Assembly (NCBI GenBank): GCA_018623405.1
Contig: JAAZVO010000050.1
Coordinates: 1 to 12,908, forward strand
Direction of reading: 5' to 3'
DNA from: Crocinitomicaceae bacterium
GTDB taxonomy: Bacteria > Bacteroidota > Bacteroidia > Flavobacteriales_G > Salibacteraceae
DNA: 12,908 nt
Shown piece after piece: positions 1 to 6,299 of the stretch (position 1 is its first letter; each line of letters opens with the position of its first letter). Both the position numbers and the translations under genes were made by a program. The notes beneath the pieces were generated by a model. It was given only the letters and a program-made list of their open reading frames with translations. It was not told the DNA's origin and made no database searches.

Positions 1-852
1 GCTGAGCGTTTCTCTGGTGGTGTTGCCTTGAGGTACGTATATTCAAATTTAACCGGTGGTGTGAATGTTTTAGGAGCAGATACAAAACCGGGTCAATCAG
101 TTGCTTTCGATCTTTCAGGATATTATGAAAACGACGACTTAAAAGCAGGTGATAAGGACTTAACATTTGCATATGGATTTAATATATCAAACGTGGGTGC
201 TAAAATGGCATATTCAAATACGGCAAAAAGGGATTTTATTCCTATTAATCTAAGATTAGGCTCTCGCGCAACAGTAGATTTAGATGATTACAACAAACTC
301 TCATTTTCATTTGATGTAAACAAACTTTTAGTTCCAACTCCTCCAATTTATTTGAGAGATTCAAACAATAACATTGAAATTGGGCCTGATGGAAATTTTG
401 TGATTGGAGCAGGTAGTGACCCTGACAGAGCTGTTGCTAATGGTATTTTTGGTTCTTTTTCTGATGCACCGGGGGTAATTCTAAGAGATGATAATGGCGA
501 TCCATTAACAAATCCTGATGGAACTTATCAAATTGAAGGAGGAAGTGTATTTAGAGAGGAAATGAGAGAATTTACCCTTGGCTTGGGTATAGAATATTGG
601 TACGATGATCAATTTGCAGTAAGAGCAGGTTATTTTACAGAACACATTACCAAAGGAAATAGAAAGTACTTTACAATAGGAGCAGGGTTGCGTTACAACG
701 TATTTGGACTAGATTTTACTTATTTAGTTCCTGCTTATTTCAACTCTCAGAACATCGTTCAAAATTCTCCTCTTCAAAATACCTTGAGGTTTACCCTAAC
801 TTTCGATTTTGATGCCTTTAAAGCACAAAACGAAGGAGAAGAGCTTAACTAA
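1..852 (+). CDS. porV: PorV, type IX secretion outer-membrane protein (5' partial)
   Basis: The frame is open from base 1, so the N-terminal part lies outside the window and 283 codons remain. The sequence has the alternating aromatic and polar strands of an outer-membrane beta-barrel and ends in a typical barrel strand (FTLTFDFDAF) plus a short hydrophilic tail. Segments such as AFDLSGYYEND and NLRLGSRATVD resemble PorV (LptO). In the type IX secretion system PorV is the shuttle that takes folded cargo from the translocon and works with the PorU sortase. A long loop region, roughly bases 350-545, carries two copies of a related 21-residue motif (see findings). ispF starts four bases after the stop, which suggests co-transcription. 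No promoter is visible because the 5' end is missing. The assignment rests on family resemblance; another PorV-like barrel protein is the main alternative. Confidence 0.85.
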   Translation, partial: AERFSGGVALRYVYSNLTGGVNVLGADTKPGQSVAFDLSGYYENDDLKAGDKDLTFAYGFNISNVGAKMAYSNTAKRDFIPINLRLGSRATVDLDDYNKLSFSFDVNKLLVPTPPIYLRDSNNNIEIGPDGNFVIGAGSDPDRAVANGIFGSFSDAPGVILRDDNGDPLTNPDGTYQIEGGSVFREEMREFTLGLGIEYWYDDQFAVRAGYFTEHITKGNRKYFTIGAGLRYNVFGLDFTYLVPAYFNSQNIVQNSPLQNTLRFTLTFDFDAFKAQNEGEELN

Positions 853-856
853 TAAC

Positions 857-1336
857 ATGCAATTTAGAGTAGGATTAGGTTATGACGTTCACCAATTGGT
901 GGAGGGTAGAAAACTAATTTTAGGTGGTATTGAAATTCCTCATGAAAAAGGAGCATTAGGGCACAGTGATGCAGACGTTTTACTGCATGCCATTTGCGAT
1001 GCTATTTTGGGTGCAGCAGGTAAAAAAGATATCGGATATTATTTTCCAAACACTTCAAATGAGTTTAAAGATGCAGATAGTAAAATTCTACTTGAGCATG
1101 TAATTAAAATTGTGGAAGAAGATGGATGGAAGGTAAATAATGTAGATGCTACCTTGGTTTTAGAAAAACCAAAAATAAACCCCCACATCGAAAAAATGAA
1201 AGAAGCATTGCTGCCACTTTTAAAAGTTGAAGTTGATGCCTTGGCAATAAAAGCTACCACATCAGAAATGCTAGGTTTTGTAGGAAATGAGTTAGGGGTT
1301 CAAGCTCATGCGGTAGCATCATTGGTAAAAGAATAA
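857..1336 (+). CDS. ispF: 2-C-methyl-D-erythritol 2,4-cyclodiphosphate synthase
   Basis: IspF converts CDP-ME 2-phosphate to MEcPP in the cytoplasmic non-mevalonate isoprenoid pathway. The 159-residue product matches the usual family length. The metal-site pattern GYDVHQL near the N-terminus gives Asp10 and His12, and His44 in HSDADVLLHAICDAI is the third ligand. DIGYYFPNTS (58-67) and TTSEMLGFVGNELGV (134-148) are the other family signatures. I chose the ATG at 857, four bases after the porV stop. An ATG at 809 in the same frame would add 16 residues that lie inside porV and resemble nothing in the family. The stop codon overlaps the cdd start by one base (TAATG). The gene sits between porV and cdd, with no promoter visible between them. 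Confidence 0.96.
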   Translation: MQFRVGLGYDVHQLVEGRKLILGGIEIPHEKGALGHSDADVLLHAICDAILGAAGKKDIGYYFPNTSNEFKDADSKILLEHVIKIVEEDGWKVNNVDATLVLEKPKINPHIEKMKEALLPLLKVEVDALAIKATTSEMLGFVGNELGVQAHAVASLVKE

Positions 1337-1827
1337 TGGACAGTTTAAAAATAACATCTGAATTAAAGTTCTATCCTGCAATAGATGATTTGAATGAGGC
1401 AGATAAAGAACTCATAAAAAAAGCATTTGCAGCATCTGAAAAGGCATACGCTCCCTACAGTAACTTTTTTGTGGGAGCAGCAGTGCGATTATCAGACGGA
1501 TTAGAACTTACTGGCAGCAACCAAGAAAACGTTGCGTTTCCAAGCGGTTTATGTGCTGAACGAGTAGTAGCCTTTTATGCAAAGGCCCTTCATCCAGATA
1601 AAAAAATAAATACCATTGCCATTGTTGCTGTAGGAAATGATGTTTCTACAGAGGGCATTGTTTCTCCTTGCGGAAGTTGCAGGCAAGCCTTAATCGAATA
1701 TGAACAAAATGATCAAGAACCTATTAGGCTATTAATGGTAAATCAAAAGATGGAGGTTTATGAATCTGCCTCTGTTCAAAACCTTTTACCTTATTTCTTT
1801 TCATCTTCTGCAATAGCAAGAAAATAG
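1336..1827 (+). CDS. cdd: Cytidine deaminase, tetrameric zinc type
   Basis: The enzyme hydrolyses cytidine and deoxycytidine to uridine and deoxyuridine in pyrimidine salvage. Zinc ligands are Cys73 (GLCAER), Cys112 and Cys115 (PCGSCRQ), and Glu75 is the catalytic proton shuttle. Three cysteine ligands are characteristic of the homotetrameric class. YSNFFVGAAV (41-50) and the QEN segment (63-65) match the substrate-binding region. At 163 residues it is somewhat longer than many bacterial homologues, with about 20 extra N-terminal residues. The start codon shares one base with the ispF stop, a layout compatible with translational coupling. The 71 bases after its stop contain no convincing terminator but do hold the probable pdhA promoter. 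Confidence 0.95.
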   Translation: MDSLKITSELKFYPAIDDLNEADKELIKKAFAASEKAYAPYSNFFVGAAVRLSDGLELTGSNQENVAFPSGLCAERVVAFYAKALHPDKKINTIAIVAVGNDVSTEGIVSPCGSCRQALIEYEQNDQEPIRLLMVNQKMEVYESASVQNLLPYFFSSSAIARK

Positions 1828-1865
1828 CTATTTCCAATTTCGTTTTTTTCAATAACGATTTATCT

Positions 1866-1873
1866 TAATTTTG
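1866..1873 (+). promoter_or_regulatory. Candidate -7 box of the pdhA promoter
   Basis: TAATTTTG matches the Bacteroidota housekeeping -7 consensus TAnnTTTG exactly. It lies in the cdd-pdhA gap, 25 bases before the pdhA ATG. At the expected -33 position there is only a T-run (about 1843-1849), not a clear TTTG. Chance matches to this six-base pattern are frequent in AT-rich DNA, so the location is the main support. Confidence 0.45.
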
Positions 1874-1898
1874 CCTTCCTTTATAAATAAGTCAACTT

Positions 1899-2918
1899 AT
1901 GGCAAAAAGAAGATTAACTACAAAAACAAAAGAGAAATTCGACAAAAAGACTTATATGTTTTGGTATGAGTCTATGCTGTTGATGAGGAAGTTTGAAGAG
2001 AAAGCAGGGCAATTATACACTATGCAAAAGTTTGGCGGTTTTTGTCACCTTTACATAGGTCAAGAAGCTGTAGTTGCAGGAACTGTAACTGCAACAAAAA
2101 AAGATGATAAGCACATGACTGCTTATAGAGATCATGCTCACCCGCTAGGCCTAGGTATGGACCCAAAATATGTTATGGCAGAGCTTTATGGCAAAGCAAC
2201 AGGTTGCTCAAAGGGCAAGGGAGGTTCTATGCATATGTTCGATAAGGAGCGTAACTTTATGGGAGGACATGGAATTGTTGGCGCTCAAATTCCTATGGGT
2301 GCCGGAGTTGCATTTGCTGAAAAGTATAATAAAACCGGAAACGCTGTAATTTGTTCTATGGGCGATGGCGCTGTAAGACAGGGTGCTTTACACGAAACCT
2401 TTAACATGGCGATGAATTGGAAGTTGCCCGTAGTTTTTGTTATTGAAAATAACAATTATGCAATGGGTACTTCGGTTGAAAGAACAACCAATATGACGGA
2501 CTTATCTACTTTGGGTTTATCTTACGGAATGCCTTCAGAAGTAGTAAATGGAATGAAGTGCGAGGATGTTCATATAGCAATGGAAAAAGCTACTGCAAGA
2601 GCTAGAAAAGGTGATGGTCCAACCTTGTTAGATATAAGAACTTACAGATATAAAGGCCACTCTATGAGTGATCCTCAGAAGTATAGAACCAAAGAAGAAG
2701 TAGCAAAATATAAAGACCAAGATCCAATAGCTAATGTTTTGGATGTAATTAGAACCAAAAAATATGCTACTGAAGCAGAATTGGAGGCAATCGGAAAAAA
2801 AGTTAAACAACAGGTTGAAGAGTCTGTTAAGTTTGCGGAAGAATCGCCTCTACCCGATGCATCTGAACTTTATAAAGATGTTTACATGCAAGAGGATTAT
2901 CCTTTTATTTTAGACTAA
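1899..2918 (+). CDS. pdhA: Pyruvate dehydrogenase E1 component, alpha subunit
   Basis: With E1 beta, this subunit decarboxylates pyruvate using thiamine diphosphate and reductively acetylates the lipoyl group of E2. The 339-residue length is normal. The ThDP/Mg motif starts at GDGAVRQG (155-162) and ends at the NNN of ENNNYAMG (183-190). RDHAHPLGLG (78-87) and GGHGIVGAQIP (122-132) are active-site and cofactor segments. YRYKGHSMSDP (249-259) corresponds to the phosphorylation-loop region of E1 alpha. A branched-chain 2-oxoacid dehydrogenase E1 alpha is the alternative, but the adjacent E2 and the loop sequence favour pyruvate. The E2 gene follows after 19 bases. No E1 beta gene lies next to it, so that subunit must be encoded elsewhere. 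Confidence 0.94.
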   Translation: MAKRRLTTKTKEKFDKKTYMFWYESMLLMRKFEEKAGQLYTMQKFGGFCHLYIGQEAVVAGTVTATKKDDKHMTAYRDHAHPLGLGMDPKYVMAELYGKATGCSKGKGGSMHMFDKERNFMGGHGIVGAQIPMGAGVAFAEKYNKTGNAVICSMGDGAVRQGALHETFNMAMNWKLPVVFVIENNNYAMGTSVERTTNMTDLSTLGLSYGMPSEVVNGMKCEDVHIAMEKATARARKGDGPTLLDIRTYRYKGHSMSDPQKYRTKEEVAKYKDQDPIANVLDVIRTKKYATEAELEAIGKKVKQQVEESVKFAEESPLPDASELYKDVYMQEDYPFILD

Positions 2919-2937
2919 ATTAAACCATAATATAGAA

Positions 2938-4200
2938 ATGGCTGAAGTTGTAAGAATGCCAAAGTTAAGCGACACCATGGAAGAAGGTGTTGTTGCAGAA
3001 TGGCACAAGAACATAGGAGATAAAGTAGAATCAGGAGACTTATTGGCTGAAATAGAAACCGATAAGGCCACAATGGAGTTTGAATCATTTCAGGATGGGG
3101 TGTTGCTTCATATTGGTGTAGAAAAAGGAAAAGCTGCCCCGGTAGATTCAATTTTGGCTATTTTAGGAGAAGCAGGCGAAGATGTTTCAGCAATATTAAA
3201 AGCGGAAGAAGCAGGTGCTCCTGCACAAAATGAACCAACTACCGAAGCCCCAAAAGAAGAGGCTGTAAAAACTGCGGAAGTTGCAAAACCGGAACCGCCA
3301 AAAGCAGCCGCCCCTGCAAATAATCAAACTCCTGTAACAACTTCACCTGATTCATCAAATGGAAGGGTAAAAGCCTCCCCATTAGCTAAAGCCCTCGCAA
3401 AAGAAAAGGGAATTGATATAAATACTGTAAATGGCTCAGGTGATGGCGGTAGAATCGTAAAAAGAGATATTGATAATTACGTTCCTTCTGCTGTATCTGC
3501 TTCTGCCATTGCAGGTCAAGAATCATTTACGGAGCAGCCGGTATCTCAAATGAGGAAAGTAATTGCCAATAGACTGGCTGAAAGTAAGTTTTCTGCGCCT
3601 CATTTTTACCTTACCATGGAAATTGACATGGATAATGCTATAGCAGCAAGAAAATCAATTAATGCAACAGGCGATGTTAAAGTATCTTTTAACGATATGG
3701 TAGTTAAGGCCACTGCTATGGCATTAAAAAAGCACCCTGCTGTTAATTCTTCTTGGTTAGGAGATAAAATAAGAACAAATAACCACGTGCATATTGGTGT
3801 TGCTGTTGCAGTACCCGATGGTTTATTAGTTCCTGTTGTGAGATTTGCAGATTCTAAAGGTCTTTCACAAATTGGTGCTGAAGTAAAAGACTATGCAGAA
3901 AAAGCAAGAAACAAAAAATTACAACCTCAAGATTGGGAAGGTAATACCTTTACTATTTCAAATCTTGGTATGTACGGAATTGAAGAGTTTACTGCAATTA
4001 TTAACCCCCCAGATGCTTGTATTTTAGCAGTTGGAGGAATAAAGCAAAAACCGGTGGTTAAAGATGGAGCTATAGTGCCAGGAAATACCATGAAGGTAAC
4101 TTTATCTTGCGATCATAGGGTGGTAGATGGAGCAACAGGCTCTGAGTTCCTGTTAACCTTAAAAAATTATTTAGAAAACCCGGTAATGATGTTGGTCTAA
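2938..4200 (+). CDS. pdhC: Dihydrolipoamide acetyltransferase, PDH E2 component
   Basis: E2 forms the core of the pyruvate dehydrogenase complex and transfers the acetyl group from lipoyl-lysine to CoA. Domains in order: one lipoyl domain (about 1-80) with the lipoylated lysine at 43 in ETDKATMEF; an Ala/Pro/Glu/Lys-rich flexible linker (about 85-140); a peripheral-subunit-binding domain (about 142-180) with VKASPLAKALAKEKGID and GSGDGGRIVKRDI; and the catalytic domain (about 195-420) ending with the active-site motif DHRVVDG, where His393 and Asp397 are the expected catalytic pair. A single lipoyl domain and 420 residues are ordinary. It is co-directional with pdhA and probably co-transcribed. 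Its TAA stop overlaps the stop of the convergent glycosyltransferase by four bases, and the operon terminator lies inside that neighbour. Confidence 0.95.
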   Translation: MAEVVRMPKLSDTMEEGVVAEWHKNIGDKVESGDLLAEIETDKATMEFESFQDGVLLHIGVEKGKAAPVDSILAILGEAGEDVSAILKAEEAGAPAQNEPTTEAPKEEAVKTAEVAKPEPPKAAAPANNQTPVTTSPDSSNGRVKASPLAKALAKEKGIDINTVNGSGDGGRIVKRDIDNYVPSAVSASAIAGQESFTEQPVSQMRKVIANRLAESKFSAPHFYLTMEIDMDNAIAARKSINATGDVKVSFNDMVVKATAMALKKHPAVNSSWLGDKIRTNNHVHIGVAVAVPDGLLVPVVRFADSKGLSQIGAEVKDYAEKARNKKLQPQDWEGNTFTISNLGMYGIEEFTAIINPPDACILAVGGIKQKPVVKDGAIVPGNTMKVTLSCDHRVVDGATGSEFLLTLKNYLENPVMMLV

Positions 4201-5231
4201 ATAATTGATTTAAAAAACTCAAAATACTTTTTGTCAATATTCAAAGGCTTGATATTTTTAAAAATATCAGGCCTTTCTTTTTTTAAATCCTCTTGTTTAA
4301 TGGTTATTTGGTTAAAGTGTGAGGCTAAATGCTTTGCCAGATACACTTGCTCGCTTAATCCCGGGGTTGGAATGTAAATTGCCTTGGCTCCAAGGTAGGC
4401 TAAATCCATAATAGAAGAATATCCACTTCTGGCAATTACTATGTTTTTTTTATTGAAGCTTTTTCCTATTTCAATTCCATCAACTACTCCATTCTCAGTA
4501 TGGTTGGGTAAATTTGAAACTGAATAGTTGTTACCGTAAATAAGCAAATTCTTAGTATTAAAATATGGGCTATTAATTATGCCCTCATGGAATTTTGACC
4601 GTTGATTTTCAGGACCTGAAAGCAAAACCATAAAACCATCAAAATCTTTGGGTTTTATGTTACTTTTTAAGCGAGCAAAGTGAGTTAAGAAGCCAATGAA
4701 TTTTGATTTACTTTTCGTTCTTATAGAGGTTTGAGAGAGTTTTCCTGAAAGTTGAATATCGGGATGGTCAGGTATCCATATTTCCTCAAAATTTAGCAGC
4801 CAATCTTCAATTTTTCTGCTGAATAACCCATTTAATATTGGAAATCTTGGTTTTAATTGATGGGTAATAATTACACTTTTTATTCTGGGGGAATAAAAAC
4901 CATACCTATTATCAGAAATAATTAAATCAGGTTTAAGCGCTTTTGTAATCTTTAAGGCTTCTTCATGTTCTTTTCTAACAACATTAATGAATTTTGGGAT
5001 TTGGCTACTTACCGTAATTATTGGGGCATAATTGCCATATTTTACATCTGGTGAAGAAGTTTCGAAGTATCCTAAATTAGGATACCTTTTTTTGAGCCAA
5101 CTCCCTGAAATTCCTGAACCTGCAATAAAAACCTCAAAATTGTTTTTACAGAGGTGTTCAATTATCGGAATGCATCTACTTGCATGGCCTAATCCCCAAT
5201 CAAGAGGTGATATTAAAACTCTATTTCCGAT
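4197..5231 (-). CDS. MurG-like (GT28-type) glycosyltransferase with ATC in place of the start codon
   Basis: The reverse strand is open for 345 codons, from ATC at 5231-5229 to TAG at 4199-4197. The N-terminus reads RVLISPLDWGLGHASRC (residues 4-20), a glycine-rich GT-B acceptor loop. The C-terminal half contains IARSGYSSIMDLAYLG (about 266-281) and PTPGLSEQVYLAKHL (about 288-302), the nucleotide-sugar-binding region of MurG-like transferases. The 344 residues fit the family. There is no ATG, GTG or TTG in frame between the upstream TAA (5246-5244) and the ATG at codon 201 (4631), which would discard the whole N-terminal domain. ATC falls where relatives carry their initiator Met, three codons before RVL. 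It may be a non-canonical start, a sequencing or assembly error, or a recent start-loss mutation. Sugar donor and acceptor are unknown; a cell-envelope role is plausible but inferred. Confidence 0.8.
   Translation of the reverse strand: MGNRVLISPLDWGLGHASRCIPIIEHLCKNNFEVFIAGSGISGSWLKKRYPNLGYFETSSPDVKYGNYAPIITVSSQIPKFINVVRKEHEEALKITKALKPDLIISDNRYGFYSPRIKSVIITHQLKPRFPILNGLFSRKIEDWLLNFEEIWIPDHPDIQLSGKLSQTSIRTKSKSKFIGFLTHFARLKSNIKPKDFDGFMVLLSGPENQRSKFHEGIINSPYFNTKNLLIYGNNYSVSNLPNHTENGVVDGIEIGKSFNKKNIVIARSGYSSIMDLAYLGAKAIYIPTPGLSEQVYLAKHLASHFNQITIKQEDLKKERPDIFKNIKPLNIDKKYFEFFKSII
4243..4284 (+). terminator. Intrinsic terminator of the pdhA-pdhC operon
   Basis: Bases 4243-4259 and 4260-4276 are reverse complements across 17 positions with a single exception (T4249 opposite G4270, a possible G-U pair in RNA). 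Seven Ts follow at 4278-4284. The hairpin begins 43 bases after the pdhC stop and has the U-tract only on the + side, so it should stop transcripts coming from pdhC. The innermost A/T pairs would open to form the loop. The whole structure lies inside the coding sequence of the convergent glycosyltransferase, where it encodes roughly residues 320-330 (RPDIFKNIKPL). Confidence 0.75.
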
Positions 5232-5246
5232 TTTAAATCTTTACCT

Positions 5247-5254
5247 CAAACTTA
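5247..5254 (-). promoter_or_regulatory. Candidate -7 box for the glycosyltransferase
   Basis: Read on the - strand the bases are TAAGTTTG, an exact TAnnTTTG match, ending 15 bases before the ATC codon at 5231. A TTTG at 5281-5278 could serve as the -33 element with a 23-base spacer, at the long end of the accepted range. Transcription would begin about ten bases before the ATC, consistent with translation starting there. Confidence 0.4.
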
Positions 5255-5256
5255 AC

Positions 5257-5264
5257 TAATTTCG
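5257..5264 (+). promoter_or_regulatory. Candidate -7 box for trmB
   Basis: TAATTTCG differs from TAnnTTTG at one base and ends nine bases before the trmB ATG. No clear -33 TTTG is visible at the expected distance. It lies beside the opposing box of the glycosyltransferase in a 42-base divergent gap, so the two transcription starts would be nearly back to back. Confidence 0.28.
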
Positions 5265-5273
5265 CCGGCTCTT

Positions 5274-5957
5274 ATGGCAAAGAAAAAACTCATTAGATTC
5301 AAGGAAATGGAGGGTTTTCCAAATGTAGTTCAACCTAACATGGATGAATTTTGGGAAACAGAGTTTAAGCTTAAAGGCAAGTGGGGAATTGATTTTTTTA
5401 GAAATAGTAATCCTATTGTTTTAGAGTTGGCTTGTGGAAAAGGAGAATATGCCGTGAATATGGCAAAAAAGTATCCCAATAAAAATTTTTTAGGTGTTGA
5501 TATTAAAGGGGCCAGAATTTGGTATGGAGCTCATCAAGCCTTAGCGGAAAATGTAAAAAATGTTGGATTCTTAAGAACTAGAATTGATTTTATAGATAAG
5601 TTCTTTGCTGAGAGCGAGATATCGGAAATTTGGATAACATTTCCCGACCCTCAGCCTCAAGAAAGTAGAGAGCGAAAAAGGTTAACAGCACCAATTTTTA
5701 TCGATAGGTATAAGAAGTTTTTGGAGCCATATGGTTTAGTTAATTTAAAGACAGATGCAGACTCGTTTTTTGACTACACCTTAGCTCAAATCAAGGAGCG
5801 TAACTATCGAATGATTAATAAATTCGAGAATATTTATAACCAACAAAATGAAATTCCTGAAGAGCTAGACCACCTCTATACAGTAAAAACGCATTACGAA
5901 GGAATTTTCTCAGCAAAAGGCCATACCATTAAATACGTTTCTTTTAAAATTAACTAA
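5274..5957 (+). CDS. trmB: tRNA (guanine-N7-)-methyltransferase
   Basis: TrmB uses S-adenosylmethionine to methylate N7 of G46 in the variable loop of tRNA. The 227-residue protein has the SAM-binding motif ELACGKGEY (51-59) with an acidic residue at the end of the next strand (LGVDI, Asp76). The family catalytic segment is FPDPQPQ (123-129) followed by RKRL (134-137), then LKTDAD (158-163) and the C-terminal tYEgiFsakG pattern (about 206-216). The more usual version is FPDPWPK, so Trp and Lys are replaced here by Gln, while the FPDP core is kept. It begins 42 bases from the divergent glycosyltransferase and heads a tight + strand run. Its TAA stop shares a base with the next ATG (TAATG). Confidence 0.94.
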   Translation: MAKKKLIRFKEMEGFPNVVQPNMDEFWETEFKLKGKWGIDFFRNSNPIVLELACGKGEYAVNMAKKYPNKNFLGVDIKGARIWYGAHQALAENVKNVGFLRTRIDFIDKFFAESEISEIWITFPDPQPQESRERKRLTAPIFIDRYKKFLEPYGLVNLKTDADSFFDYTLAQIKERNYRMINKFENIYNQQNEIPEELDHLYTVKTHYEGIFSAKGHTIKYVSFKIN

Positions 5958-6298
5958 TGCAAAAAGAAGGCGATTTTTTTGAAATGGTTTGGCAAGTGGT
6001 TAGATTAATTCCAAAAGGTAGAGTTACCTCCTATGGAGCAATTGCAAAATATTTAGGCTCGGCTCGCTCAAGTAGAATGGTGGGGTGGGCTATGAATGCC
6101 TCACACAATGTTACTCCAAAGATGCCCGCCCAAAGAGTGGTAAATAGAAACGGTGTTTTAACGGGAAAAAATTTCTTTTCGAACCCAATGGAGATGCAAT
6201 TGTTACTGGAAAGTGAAGGAATTGAGATAAAAGATGACCAAATTCAAAATTTTGAAAAAATCTTTTGGGACCCATCAATTGAATTAATGATAGAGTAA
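5957..6298 (+). CDS. Alkyltransferase-like protein (MGMT-related DNA-binding domain, no active-site Cys)
   Basis: The 113-residue protein corresponds to the C-terminal DNA-binding domain of O6-alkylguanine-DNA alkyltransferase. GRVTSYGAIAKYLG (21-34) holds the tyrosine of the recognition helix-turn-helix. SSRMVGWAM (38-46) holds the arginine that takes the place of the flipped base. VVNRNGVLTG (61-70) follows the active-site loop. The normal PCHR motif reads PAQR (57-60), so both the alkyl-accepting cysteine and the activating histidine are gone. Alkyltransferase-like proteins bind O6-alkylguanine without removing the alkyl group and direct the lesion to nucleotide excision repair; that role is inferred from the family. 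The start overlaps the trmB stop by one base and mrp follows after one base, so it is probably translated from the same message as both. Confidence 0.88.
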   Translation: MQKEGDFFEMVWQVVRLIPKGRVTSYGAIAKYLGSARSSRMVGWAMNASHNVTPKMPAQRVVNRNGVLTGKNFFSNPMEMQLLLESEGIEIKDDQIQNFEKIFWDPSIELMIE

Positions 6299-6299
6299 T

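Noticed and set aside
809..856. Upstream in-frame ATG giving a longer IspF
   Set aside because: The extra 16 residues are encoded inside the porV 3' end in another frame and precede the conserved IspF N-terminus; the ATG at 857 gives the normal length.
1822..1833. Palindrome AAATAG/CTATTT across the cdd stop, with a T-run shortly after
   Set aside because: The palindrome has no loop; forming one would leave only three A-T pairs, too weak for a terminator. It looks like chance.
5032..5259. Open frame of 75 codons on the + strand
   Set aside because: It lies opposite the N-terminal half of the glycosyltransferase, whose reverse frame carries conserved motifs; the + strand product looks like nothing known.
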